From contig CAWJPY010000021.1 of NCBI GenBank assembly GCA_963844865.1, positions 242,581 to 306,580 on the forward strand: a stretch of 64,000 bases of DNA, written 5' to 3'. A program made the position numbers and the translations under genes. A model generated the notes under the pieces. The model saw nothing but the letters and a program-made list of their open reading frames with translations. It did not search any database and had not been told where the DNA came from. The DNA is from CAWJPY01 sp963844865 (GTDB lineage Bacteria; Acidobacteriota; Thermoanaerobaculia; Thermoanaerobaculales; Sulfomarinibacteraceae). Position 1 is the stretch's first letter; every line of letters starts with the position of its first letter. Shown here in pieces: positions 34,433-44,157 of the stretch.

Positions 34433-36736
34433 TCAGCGCGCCATGACCAGGATCCGGATCGTGCCCTGCCCCTCACGCTGCTCCTCGAGCGCCTTGCCCA
34501 GCACCGTTCCGGGCGACGCCGCGTCCGCGCGCATCGCGCGGCCCGCGGTCGGTGAGGTCATCAGCAGGTCGCCGGGAAGAATGGGGCCGTAGGTGGCGTC
34601 CACCTTGCACAGCGCGATTCCGGAGAACATCACCGGGGCGCGGGAGCTGTCACCCTCCGAGCCCGAGCCCAGCACCACGCCCGGCTGCGCGGCGACCACG
34701 CCGACCACCGTGGCATCCGCTGCCGAGACGGCGCGCCGCAGGCGTCCGGGCCGGTCCGGGTCGATGGCCAGCACGTCGCCGGCCTCCACCTGCTCGGAGA
34801 CGTCCTGGAGGCTTGCGAGGTCACCGGCCGACGGCCGGAACGAGCGCGCATAGACGTCCTCCTGCACGGGCAGTGATCCCATCCCGAGATCGGCCGGCGA
34901 ACCCGGGTCCGCGGGAGCCAGCTTGCTCGGCGCGACCCTGGAGGTCCCCGCTTCGCCGCGGGTCACCGCCTCGCCGCGGGCCGCCGCGCGGTCTGCCGGC
35001 GACGAGCTCGCCTTCACGCGCGACCGCCCGGGACGTTCGAGCTTGCCGTACACCGCCGGGTCGTACTCACCGATCTGATCCCGCAGCGCATTGGCACTGC
35101 TGAGATCGATCGTGGCCCCCTGACCGAGCGCGGTGAGCTGGTTGGTCCACCGCGACAGGGCCGTGTACCCGGCCAGGTCCGGCCGTCGCGAGGCCAGGTC
35201 CCGGTGCGATGTCATGGAGGGGATGTACGCCGGCTGCTTCTTCTCGCGCACGACCGTCGACTCCTCGAAGCCTATCCTGAGGCCCCAGACGATGTAGTCG
35301 AAGCTGCAGTCGGAGCCGTCGCGGCTGCGCACCGTGAGCTGGTCCGTGCCCTTGCTCACCACGTACAGGTCGCACCAGTCACCCACCGGCGTGACGTACG
35401 CGGTGAGGCCGAGGTCGGGGTCGGTCACCCAGGCGAAGGTCCGCCCCAGCGGCACCCGGGCCTCACCCCCCTGGAGACGCGCCGTTCCCCGGGTGTAGGT
35501 CGCCACCTCGTCACCCTCCGGCGCCGTGTACACGATCACCAGACCCGGGTCCTTGGGGTGGTTCTGGACGAAGTTCACCGACCCGGTGCCTTCGATCTTC
35601 GCGGTGTCGCTCCCCACGAAGGCGTATGCCGAGCTCGTGGTGTCTTCGAAGTACCCGCCGGCGTAGTCCCCGTATGCCTCGATGCCCTCGTCGGCGTACG
35701 CCACAAGGGCGCTCGCAGTGGGCGGCGTGCCGGGAGGAGCCAGGCTGTTCGTCAGCTCGAAGTAGCCGCCGGCCTCGTCGCCATAGCCCTCCATGCCGGT
35801 GTCGATCACGCCGAGAAACGCACGACCCGTGGCCAGCATGCTCTCGAAGTAGCCCGCGGCGTCGTCACCACCGGCGCGGATGCCGACCTCACCGAAGTCG
35901 AGGTCCGTGAGCGCCATGGTGGCATAGGCCGTGGTCAGGGTGTTCGAGAAGGCCGCGCCTGCCTCGGACCCTTCGCCGTAGACGCCGGTGTCGCCGTAGC
36001 CCGCGTACACATGCCCGGTGCCGTCGCTGTCGGAGAACTCCCCTCCACTGCTGGCGCCGCTCGCCTGGACCCCGGTGTCCCCGTAGCCCACGTATGCGAG
36101 ACCGGTGCTGTCGCTATCGGAGAAGCTCCCCCCGGCCACTGCACCAGTCGCCTCGATGCCGGTGTCCCCGTAGCCCAGATACGCCAACCCGGTGCTGTCG
36201 TTGTCAGAGAAGGTCCCGCCCATCACGGCACCGCTCGCCGCGACCCCGGTGTCCCCGTAGCCGAGGTAGACGTCGCCGCTGCCGTCGATGTCGAAGAAGT
36301 AACCACCCACGAACGTTCCGCCACCCTCGACGCCCGAGTCCACCAGACCGAGGTAGGCGTACCCGCCGCCGCTGTTGCCGATGAAGTACCCGCCGGCGGT
36401 GTCACCGAAGCCCTGGATCCCGTAGCCGTCGGAGCCAAGCCACGCCTCCGCCACGGAGTCCGTGTCTCGGAAGATGGCGCCGCCGGCGTCCCCTGACGCC
36501 ACCACGCCCCAGGTGCCCGCCGGTGGCGTCGGAACCGCCGCGGGGCCCACGTGTGGGAAGTGCAGCCCCCTCGCGACGCCCCGGGTCACCGCCGGCGGGA
36601 TGCGCGCAGCATCCCGCACGGCCGAGGGTGCCTTCGCCGCCATCGAGGAGGCATCGTGCCCGGGCTGCGCGGCGGCCAGGGGCATGGTCATGGTCATTGC
36701 CAACAGGACGAGTTGCGGTGTCGCGAGCCTACTCAC
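34433..36736 (-). CDS. Exported fibre-like protein with 29-residue GYGDTG repeats
   Basis: A 767-residue protein starting at a GTG with AAGGAGG 5 nt upstream. After a signal peptide, residues ~70-390 consist of about nine repeats of 29-30 residues around the motif YxGYGDTGI followed by GAxxGGxFSD; the three central copies (DNA 36010-36270) are most alike. Such Gly/Asp-rich repeats resemble those of tail fibres and other trimeric beta-helical proteins. The C-terminal ~100 residues (PGDLLMTSPTAG, PGTVLGKALE, GTIRILVMAR) match a conserved end module seen in many large exported proteins of similar bacteria. A trimeric surface fibre is likely; the ligand is unknown. Confidence 0.75.
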   Translation of the reverse strand: MSRLATPQLVLLAMTMTMPLAAAQPGHDASSMAAKAPSAVRDAARIPPAVTRGVARGLHFPHVGPAAVPTPPAGTWGVVASGDAGGAIFRDTDSVAEAWLGSDGYGIQGFGDTAGGYFIGNSGGGYAYLGLVDSGVEGGGTFVGGYFFDIDGSGDVYLGYGDTGVAASGAVMGGTFSDNDSTGLAYLGYGDTGIEATGAVAGGSFSDSDSTGLAYVGYGDTGVQASGASSGGEFSDSDGTGHVYAGYGDTGVYGEGSEAGAAFSNTLTTAYATMALTDLDFGEVGIRAGGDDAAGYFESMLATGRAFLGVIDTGMEGYGDEAGGYFELTNSLAPPGTPPTASALVAYADEGIEAYGDYAGGYFEDTTSSAYAFVGSDTAKIEGTGSVNFVQNHPKDPGLVIVYTAPEGDEVATYTRGTARLQGGEARVPLGRTFAWVTDPDLGLTAYVTPVGDWCDLYVVSKGTDQLTVRSRDGSDCSFDYIVWGLRIGFEESTVVREKKQPAYIPSMTSHRDLASRRPDLAGYTALSRWTNQLTALGQGATIDLSSANALRDQIGEYDPAVYGKLERPGRSRVKASSSPADRAAARGEAVTRGEAGTSRVAPSKLAPADPGSPADLGMGSLPVQEDVYARSFRPSAGDLASLQDVSEQVEAGDVLAIDPDRPGRLRRAVSAADATVVGVVAAQPGVVLGSGSEGDSSRAPVMFSGIALCKVDATYGPILPGDLLMTSPTAGRAMRADAASPGTVLGKALEEQREGQGTIRILVMAR

Positions 36737-36886
36737 AGTCGCCTCCTTCTTGCGGCCGTACCGACACGCCATGGTGGTCGCGCCGGACGGTCCCTCTATC
36801 TGTCCCTCTCCAGTCGGCCTCGGTGACGCCCTCGGCCCTCGAGGGAAGCAGGTTCATACCCGGATCATCGGAAGAAGCCACGGACC

Positions 36887-39823
36887 TCACCGGCCCGAGA
36901 CCACCCGCGCCCCGATCAGACGCGCATCGTTCGTGCCGGCGAGTGACGAGCCGTTCACCTCCGACACCATGGCGAAGACGCCTCCCTGGGCGCACGACCC
37001 GGCATCCTGAGGCCTCACCGCCACGGCAGCGCCGGTCATCCAGCCGAGCCCGAGACGCTTGAGGAAACGGTTGTCCTGGAAGTACTCCCCGGGAAGGAGC
37101 GGGTAGCTCTCGGTGGTGACCGCAGTACCCTGCTGGTCGAGGACCTGCACGTCCACCGTCACCGCGCCGAGCTGTCCGCCGCCGTCGCTGCACATGTTCT
37201 GGAGAATCAGGTTGGAGCGGGTGCGATCGTCCTCGGTGAAGCCGAACACCCGGCCCTCCCCCCCCGCCGGGATTGCATCGTCCCGAGCGAGAGCCGGGAT
37301 CGCCTGGCCGTAGGTCATCAGGCCGCCCCCCGGGCTGCTCTCCTCGGTGTAGGTGCGCATCCAGAACAGGGAGTCCGCGGCCGAGGCGCCCAGGGTGCCC
37401 ACGGCCGGCGGGTAGAGCCCGAACGAATCGTGCAGGACATTGCCGAGAAACAGCCCGCCGTCCGCTGCCAGCGCCAGGCTCTGGCTGTCCAGGGCCCCGC
37501 TGTTGTCGCTCTCGGAGGGCAGGTAGGTCACGGTCGCGGAGTCCGCCGCTCCCGCCATGTTGAAGGTGATCACGTCGCTCCGCCACTGGCTCTGGTTGGC
37601 CCCGCTCAGAAACGCCGCCCCCGCCAGCCACGCCTGTCCGGCGAGCGCACCCGCCGGCAGTGCCACCAGGTAGCTGCCGTCGCTCGAGACGTTGTCCACG
37701 ATGCTGGCGTAGACCACCACCTTGCCGTCGACTCCCTCGACCTCGAACCGGTGCAGGCTGTCTCCGACCGGCACCGTGCTCGGGTTCGACAGCAGCCCCG
37801 GGAACTCGGAGGTGAAGAGCTTGTTGAGCTGCTTCCAGCCGTTCGGCGACACGTTGATCGTGCGCTCGGCCTTCAAGACACCTCCGCGGTCGTAGGCGCG
37901 TACCACCGCCTGGGTGCAGTCGCCGTCGGTGGCGATGCCCAGGTTGGTGCGGTACGTCCCCGCGAGCGCCGGAACCTCGAGCGGGGTGCCGGCCGGCGGC
38001 TGGTCCGCCCACCTGAAGCCCGGCACCTGCTGGCCGTATCGCCGAACGTCGTCAACCCGGTTGTAGGTGTTGGCGTTCACCAGGAGGGCGCCCGGATCTC
38101 CGCCCACCACCCGCCAGAACACGGCGCCGCTGCCCTGCTCGCCGAACACCGAGCTCACGACGTCCGCCAGCACCACGGTGTGGTCCGCGCCCACGGTCCG
38201 AGTCACGGCCGCTCCCGGCTGCCCCCCCGACGGGCTGAAGAAGAGCTCCACCACCACGTCCGCGCCCGACACGTTGTGCAGGTACAGGTCGGTGTGCCAG
38301 TCGCTGCCCACGAAACCGCGGATGTCCGCCACCCCCGACACGACGCCGTCCATGGCGGCGATGGCCGTCCCCTCCACGGTGATCTGGCGGGTGGCGGGGG
38401 TCGGGTCCACGGCCCCCCTGCTGTCGGTCGCCGTCAGACTGACCTGGTAGGTTCCCGCAGTCGAGTAGGTGTGCCCGCCCGGCACGAGAGCGGTCGAGGT
38501 GGTCCCGTCGCCGAACGCCCACAGCACGGTCACCTCGTCGCCGTCCGGGTCCTGCACGCTGCCTTCGAACTGCACCTGATCCCCCGCGTTCACTGTGACG
38601 TCTCCTGCAGGCTGCACGATGGTGCCGTCCGGGGGCTGGTTGGCGGAGGTGCTCACGACCACCGTGTCGGGCGACGACTGGGCGAGGCCGTCGTAGACCA
38701 CCAGCTGGATGGCGTACGTCCCGTCGACGTCGGCGGTGAAGCTCGCCTGCATCGACGTCGCGTTGTCGAGGGCCGCGGTGCTGGCGGGCGGCCTCGAGAC
38801 GAAGGACCACGCGTAGCTCAACGGGTCGCCGTCGGGATCCGAGGACCCGCTCCCGTCCAGCGCCACCGTGGCGCCCACGTCCACGGACTGGTCGGGACCG
38901 GCATCGGCCACGGGGGGCGAGTTGGTGATGCCCTCGTTGACGGTGATGATGCGCATGGCGGGCGTCGCATCGGTGATGCCGTTGGCGTCGGTGGCCGTCA
39001 GGGTCACCGTGTAGGTCCCGGAGTCCATGTAGGTGTACTCCCCCGGGGACAGCTGCGTCGACGAGCTCCCGTCGCCGAAGTCCCAGACCACGGTGACCGC
39101 ATCCCCGTCCGGATCCGAGACCGAGCCCTCGAACACCACCGGGTCACCGAGGGTGATGGCGACATCGGTGGCCGGCTGCACGATGGTCGCGTCGGGCGGC
39201 AGGCTCGCGGTGGCGAACATCCCGGCGATCGTGAAGTCGTCGCCGAAGATCAGCTTCTGGTCCTCCCGGGTGCCGTGGGTCTCACGGAACTCGAACGTCG
39301 TAAAGCTGGTGTTGCTGACCACGCCGAAGAACTGCGCCTGTGTTCCGATGGTGCCGAGGCTGATCGCGGCGCCACCGTCCAGCACGATGGCCAGGTCACC
39401 GCCGATGGTGCCCGTGAACCACCCGCCCACCGCCGTCATCGGCGTCGTCGACGTCCCCTCGAAGCCGTCGTGGACGAGATCCGTGGGGAAGGGCACGCTC
39501 TGGTCTCCATGGGGCTCCGAGTACACGCCCCAGTCTCCGCTCACGGCGGCGCCGCCCCCGGTCGTGATCCCATCGGCGGTCTGGTTGGACCGCCACGTCA
39601 CGCCGAGATGCTCGACGCTGGGCGCGGTGTGGGTGCCGAGGGCGATGCTCGAGCGGACGGCGTCCCAGGGGTCGGCGGCCTCGAACCCCTCCTGAATCCT
39701 CACGGCGCCGCTGATGGCCGCGAGGAAAGCTGCTTCGTCGGTGTAGGTGGTGGTCTGGGCGCTCGCGGTCGCGGCGCCCACCAGCAGCATCACGATGCTG
39801 CACACTCCGGTGGCGCTCCTCAT
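36887..39823 (-). CDS. Exported multi-PKD-domain protein (paralogue of the upstream subtilase's non-protease part)
   Basis: A 978-residue protein. The signal peptide ends ATASAQ. Residues ~30-210 form a domain with GFEAADPWD, GVTWRSNQTADGI and AVGGWFTGT that is also present in the neighbour. Then come three PKD-type domains with DPDGDxVTVxWDFGDG-like motifs, and a C-terminal ~470-residue region (from DIRGFVGSDWHTDLYLHN) of beta-rich repeats shared with the neighbour: GSGAVFWRVVGGDPGAL, NTYNRVDDVRRYGQ, WMRTYTEES. The start at 39823 has AGGAG 7 nt upstream; an ATG at 39838 overlaps the stop of the upstream gene as ATGA. Role: probably a surface or extracellular adhesive protein. Confidence 0.8.
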   Translation of the reverse strand: MRSATGVCSIVMLLVGAATASAQTTTYTDEAAFLAAISGAVRIQEGFEAADPWDAVRSSIALGTHTAPSVEHLGVTWRSNQTADGITTGGGAAVSGDWGVYSEPHGDQSVPFPTDLVHDGFEGTSTTPMTAVGGWFTGTIGGDLAIVLDGGAAISLGTIGTQAQFFGVVSNTSFTTFEFRETHGTREDQKLIFGDDFTIAGMFATASLPPDATIVQPATDVAITLGDPVVFEGSVSDPDGDAVTVVWDFGDGSSSTQLSPGEYTYMDSGTYTVTLTATDANGITDATPAMRIITVNEGITNSPPVADAGPDQSVDVGATVALDGSGSSDPDGDPLSYAWSFVSRPPASTAALDNATSMQASFTADVDGTYAIQLVVYDGLAQSSPDTVVVSTSANQPPDGTIVQPAGDVTVNAGDQVQFEGSVQDPDGDEVTVLWAFGDGTTSTALVPGGHTYSTAGTYQVSLTATDSRGAVDPTPATRQITVEGTAIAAMDGVVSGVADIRGFVGSDWHTDLYLHNVSGADVVVELFFSPSGGQPGAAVTRTVGADHTVVLADVVSSVFGEQGSGAVFWRVVGGDPGALLVNANTYNRVDDVRRYGQQVPGFRWADQPPAGTPLEVPALAGTYRTNLGIATDGDCTQAVVRAYDRGGVLKAERTINVSPNGWKQLNKLFTSEFPGLLSNPSTVPVGDSLHRFEVEGVDGKVVVYASIVDNVSSDGSYLVALPAGALAGQAWLAGAAFLSGANQSQWRSDVITFNMAGAADSATVTYLPSESDNSGALDSQSLALAADGGLFLGNVLHDSFGLYPPAVGTLGASAADSLFWMRTYTEESSPGGGLMTYGQAIPALARDDAIPAGGEGRVFGFTEDDRTRSNLILQNMCSDGGGQLGAVTVDVQVLDQQGTAVTTESYPLLPGEYFQDNRFLKRLGLGWMTGAAVAVRPQDAGSCAQGGVFAMVSEVNGSSLAGTNDARLIGARVVSGR

Positions 39824-39834
39824 GTTCGGTCTCC

Positions 39835-42800
39835 TCATTGTGCGCGGGGCCGTCCCGGGATCATCGCGGGAATCAGTCGGCCGTCATTGGTCCCTTGAAG
39901 CTCTGCTCCGTTGACTTCTGACACCATGGCGACCACGCCGCCTCCTGCGGCGGAGGCGGGCACATCGGTCAAGACCACCCGGAGAGCTCCCGTGGAGATC
40001 TCGCCGATGCCGTAGTCGGCCATGAAGGAATTGTGTTGCAGGTACTCGCCGGGGCGAAGCTGGTAGCCGTGCTGGTGGAGCACCACGCCCTGGCCGTCGA
40101 TCAGGTCGACCCGGATACCGACGCCCAGAAGGGCGCCGCCGCCGTCGGTGAGGACGTTCTGCAGGATCAGGTTGCTGCGGGTGCGGGCATCGGCGGTGAA
40201 CCCGAATGCCCTGCCCTCTTCACCCGGGGCGACGGCGTCCTCGGGAGCGAAGGCCGGGATCGCCTGTCCGTAGGTGAACGCGCCGTCCTGGTTCGACTCC
40301 TCGGTGTAGGTCCGCATCCACAGCAGGGAACCGCCTTCGCCGGTGAGGCTCCCCACTGCCGGAGGCCGCGCCCCGAACAGCGACGACAGGACATTGCTGG
40401 TGAGGGAGGCCTCACCGGCCGCGAGCGCGAGCTGACGTCGCTGCCCTCCCGCCCCGTTGTCCTGTCCCGAAGGGTAGAAGGCGAGGTCGGCCGCAGCGCC
40501 TGCCACAGGAGCCACCGCCATCACGTCGCTGCGCCAGCGGCTGGCGCCGAAGCCCGAGGTGAGAGCCGCGCCGGGCAACCACACCGTTCCCATGGCGCTC
40601 TCCCAGCGTCGCGCCAACATGTAGCTGCCGTCGTTGCTCGAGTTGTCGACGATGGAGGTGTAGGCGACGACCTTGCCGCCCACCCCCGTGACCTCGAAGG
40701 TGTGCAGGCTGTCCGCCGCCGTGGCCCCATCCGGGTCCCCGAGCAGAGCCGGGAAGGCGCGCCGGAAGAGGCTGTCGAGCTGCACCCAGCTCAGGGGCGC
40801 CACGTCCAGCGTCCGCTCGACCTGGAGCGCGCCGGAGCGGTCCCAGCCCCGCACCACCACCTGCGTACAGGCTTCGTCCGTGGCGAAGCCGAGGTTGCTG
40901 CGGAACGGTCCGGCCAGCGCGGGCGCCACCACGCCCTCACCCGCGGGCGCTGCTCCGCTCCAGGTGACTCCCGGGACTTCCTGCCCGTAGCGGCGGACGT
41001 CGTCGAGTCGGTTGTAGGTGTTGGCGGTCACCAGCACCGCGGCCGGGTCCCCCGCCACCACGCGCCAGAACACGGCGCCGCTTCCGGACCTGCCGAAGGT
41101 GCCGCCCACCACGTCGGGCAGGGCACTGGTGGAGTCTGCGGCCAGGGACCTGACGACCGGTGCGGAGAGTGGCGCTCCGGCGCCGGCGTAGTAGAGCTCC
41201 ACCTGAGCCGGTGACTGCGAACCGTTGTGCAGCCACAGATCGGTGTGCCAGTCACTGCCGCGAAGGCCTCGCACCGCCGCCACGCCCGCCACGACGCCGT
41301 CGGTCCGGGGCCACTGATCGAGCACCCGGATGGTCCGCGTCGCGGGAGAAGGATCGGAGAGGCCGCGGGCGTCGGTTGCAGTCAGCGTCACTGCATAATC
41401 ACCGGCCGCCTGGTAGACGTGGGAGCCCGGCTCCAGGGCGGCCGAGGTGGCTCCGTCTCCGAAGTCCCAGAGGACGGTCACCCCATCGCCGTCGGGGTCG
41501 GTCGCCGTCGCGCGGAAGATGACGGGCTGCCCCACCGGCACGGTCACGTCGCCGCCGGGCTCCACGATCGTGCCGCTCGGCGGGTCGTTGCCGGCCACCG
41601 GGGCGCGACCCATGGTGACGTCGTCCACGAAGATCAGCTTCTGGTCCTGGAGCGTGCCCTCGAGCTCGCGGAACTCGAAGGAGTGGAACCCCGCCCGGTC
41701 GATGACGCCGTAGAAGCGGAACTGTGCGTCCACCGGCCCGAGCTCGATGCGCTGGGCGACGTCGCCGTCGAGGATCACCGCCACCTTGCCACCCGCGGTC
41801 CCCCTGACCCAGCCTCCGACCGCCATCAGCGTCTCGCTCGAGGTGCCAACGAAACCATCGGTGATGGGATCTAGAGCGCCGGGCACGGTCTGGTCGCCGT
41901 GTGGGTTCGAGTACATCCCCCAGGCGCCCGTCCGCGCCGCCCCACCGCTGGTGCTGATCTCGTTCCCGGAGTGGTTGGAGGCCCACGTCACGCCCGCTGC
42001 CGACACCTCGGCGAGGCCCGCGGGGCTGCGGGTTCCCCCCACACGGCGTCGTCCTCGAAGCCCTCGCCGGCCAGCGCCAGGTCCGCGGCGGCCGCCAGGA
42101 ACGAGGTCTCATCCCCGTAGATCGTCGCGGCGGCCGGGTTCGCCAGCAGCTTGGCCAGCGTCTCCTCGGCGGCGGCCACGTCGATGAGGCCGTGGCCGGA
42201 GTCATCATCCGGCCCCTCGTCCTCGATGTCGTCACCAGACTGGGTGAGGGCCTGCTCGAGCTGGTCCACGGTCGCCTCCGGGTGGGCGCCGAGGAGGAGC
42301 GCCATGGCTCCCGAGGCCTGGGCCGCCGCGAAGGAGGTCCCGGACACCACGCTGTATGAGCCGGGGAAGACACCGTCGAAGGTCTTGTCGCTGGTCCGCA
42401 ACCCCTGCCCGGGAGCCACCGCCGCCGGGAAGGCGCCCCCACACGCCGAGGGCCCGCGCGCACTCGCCTCCACCACCTCGCGGCCGCCGTCGCTGGCGCC
42501 CACCGGGAAGGCTCCGGGGTTGTTCCCGGGGCTGACGCTGGAGCGCGCCGCGGGTCCGGTGTTCCCGGCCGAGAACACCACCGCGATACCGGCCGCACCC
42601 AGGACCTGGATGTCGGCGCTGAACTCCTCGGAGCACTCCCCCGGGCGATCTTCGAAGCCCCAAGAGTTGTTCACCACGTCCGGAGCGTCATCGGTCTGGG
42701 GGTTCCCGTCGGGATCGAGCACCCACTGCAGGGCCTCGTGGATCCGGGACAGCGTCCCCACACCCTGATCGTCGAAGACGCGCGCCGCCATCCAGCGCGC

Positions 42801-43526
42801 TCCGGGCGCCACGCCGATGGGCGAGCCGCCGGCGTCGCCTCCGACGACGAGCCCCGCGACCTGGGTGCCGTGACCGCTCACGTCATAGGGCTCGGCGTGC
42901 TCGCCATAGGGGTCGAACCAGCCCCCTTCAGGCCCCCGCCAGCGGTCGGAGAGATCCGGATGGAGGGCGTCCACCCCTGTGTCGAGGATGGCGACCAGGG
43001 CTCCGCCGCCGGTCTGCCCGCGCCCCCACAGCTCGGGAGCACGGATCATCTCCAGGTTCCAATCGTCCGACTCCGAGGTCTCGGCCTTGGCCGTGACCGG
43101 GGCTGTCACCCTCTCGTCGTAGGAGACGCGGGCTACGCCCTCGGTTCCGGCCACCTCTCGAATGACCTGTGGCGTCGCGGTGACGGCGACAGCGCCGATG
43201 CCCCACAGGGACGTCACGTTGGTCACGCCACGGCGCTCCAGCAGCCTCCGCACGGGCTCCTCTGCGGTCGCCGCCCGCGTCTTCAGACGACGGACGAGCT
43301 CCCCGCGAGCCCCCGGGCCGCCGGCCTGCAGACCCTTCTCCAGCACCGGCCCCACGCCATCCGTCAAGCGCACGACGACCGCGATCTCTTCGTGGGCGCC
43401 AGCGGCGTCCAGGAGCCCCTGCAGCCGGGCATCGAGCACGCCCGCGCCAGCGCTTCCCACCGCCGCCAGCAGCGCGAGCACGACCCAGAGGGCCAGGGGC
43501 GTCCGGCGAGAGGACCCGTTCCGCAT
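39835..43526 (-). CDS. Exported subtilisin-like protease fused to a PKD and beta-rich C-terminal module (one frameshift)
   Basis: About 1,230 residues once a single base is restored. A signal peptide and an inhibitor-like propeptide lead to an S8 domain with Asp182 (ILDTGVD), His219 (SGHGTQVAG), the oxyanion Asn in FSAGN and Ser398 (SGTSFAA). The remainder, residues ~490-1230, is a paralogue of the next protein downstream: the GVTWASNHSGNEIS domain, one PKD domain and the DWHTDLWLHN...WMRTYTEES module. The frame breaks in a run of six C at 42035-42040; seven would keep it open. GGAG lies 6 nt before the ATG, and the gene follows the 178-residue protein by 3 bp. It may process surface proteins of the same operon. 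Confidence 0.85.
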
Positions 43527-43529
43527 GCT

Positions 43530-44066
43530 CTACTCCACGACCAGGTTCTCGACCCGGAAGTCGCCGATCGTCACCGTCACCTTGTCCCCGGGCTTCACCA
43601 GGAACCCGGCGTTGCCGAAGAACATCCAGTAGATCCGGCCCTCCTGGGGGGTGTTGGAGTTCCGCAGGGGCCCGACCTTGGCCGTCTCGGGCACGGACAG
43701 GACGAGTCCCGTCTTCTGGTCCACCAGGTGGGGCTTGATCTGCCGCTTGAAGAGGTCAGCGGCCTTGTCCGCGTCCAGGACGCGATACCTGAAGTCGATC
43801 ATGTGGTTGTGGGCGGTGAGCCTGATGCTCGTCACCTCGACCCCCCAGCGCGCGGCGACGTCGCCCGCGGCGTGGGCGTCCTCACCAACTGCCGCCGCAA
43901 CGCTCGCCGGGCCAGCGGGGGCCGTGGCCTCGGCCTCGTGCCCGGCCGGGGTGTCGGCGGCGCCGACGGCGGTTGCCACGGCGATGGCCAGCGCCGCCGT
44001 GATCAGGAGAACTCGACCGGCGCGGGCCGGCGATCGCGACTCGATTGCCTGGGTTCGGGTGTGCAC
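43530..44066 (-). CDS. Small conserved exported protein of unknown function
   Basis: A 178-residue protein with an N-terminal signal-like segment (VLLITAALAIAVATAVGAA), an Ala-rich linker and a C-terminal beta-rich domain of about 110 residues: LTAHNHMIDFRYRVLDADKA, IKPHLVDQKTGLVL, KVGPLRN, GRIYWMFFGNAG, GDKVTVTIGDFRVENLVVE. I recall similar short proteins in other GC-rich anaerobes and acidobacteria, without a known function. The start is a GTG with GAGGAA upstream. It ends 3 bp before the subtilase start and follows a strong hairpin. Confidence 0.75.
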   Translation of the reverse strand: MHTRTQAIESRSPARAGRVLLITAALAIAVATAVGAADTPAGHEAEATAPAGPASVAAAVGEDAHAAGDVAARWGVEVTSIRLTAHNHMIDFRYRVLDADKAADLFKRQIKPHLVDQKTGLVLSVPETAKVGPLRNSNTPQEGRIYWMFFGNAGFLVKPGDKVTVTIGDFRVENLVVE

Positions 44067-44115
44067 TGTTCCTCGTCCTTGGTGTCTCAGATGTTCAGAT
44101 GGACAACGATACTCC

Positions 44116-44144
44116 GGCCGGGCGGATTCCGCGTCCGCCCGGCC
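44116..44144 (-). terminator. Strong hairpin in the multicopper operon
   Basis: A perfect 11-bp stem, GGCCGGGCGGA with TCCGCCCGGCC, around a 7-base loop, 13 bp beyond the stop of the Calx-beta multicopper protein. No T-run follows, so it may slow or partly end transcription, or protect the mRNA end. Confidence 0.6.
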
Positions 44145-44157
44145 GGGTCGTTGAAGG

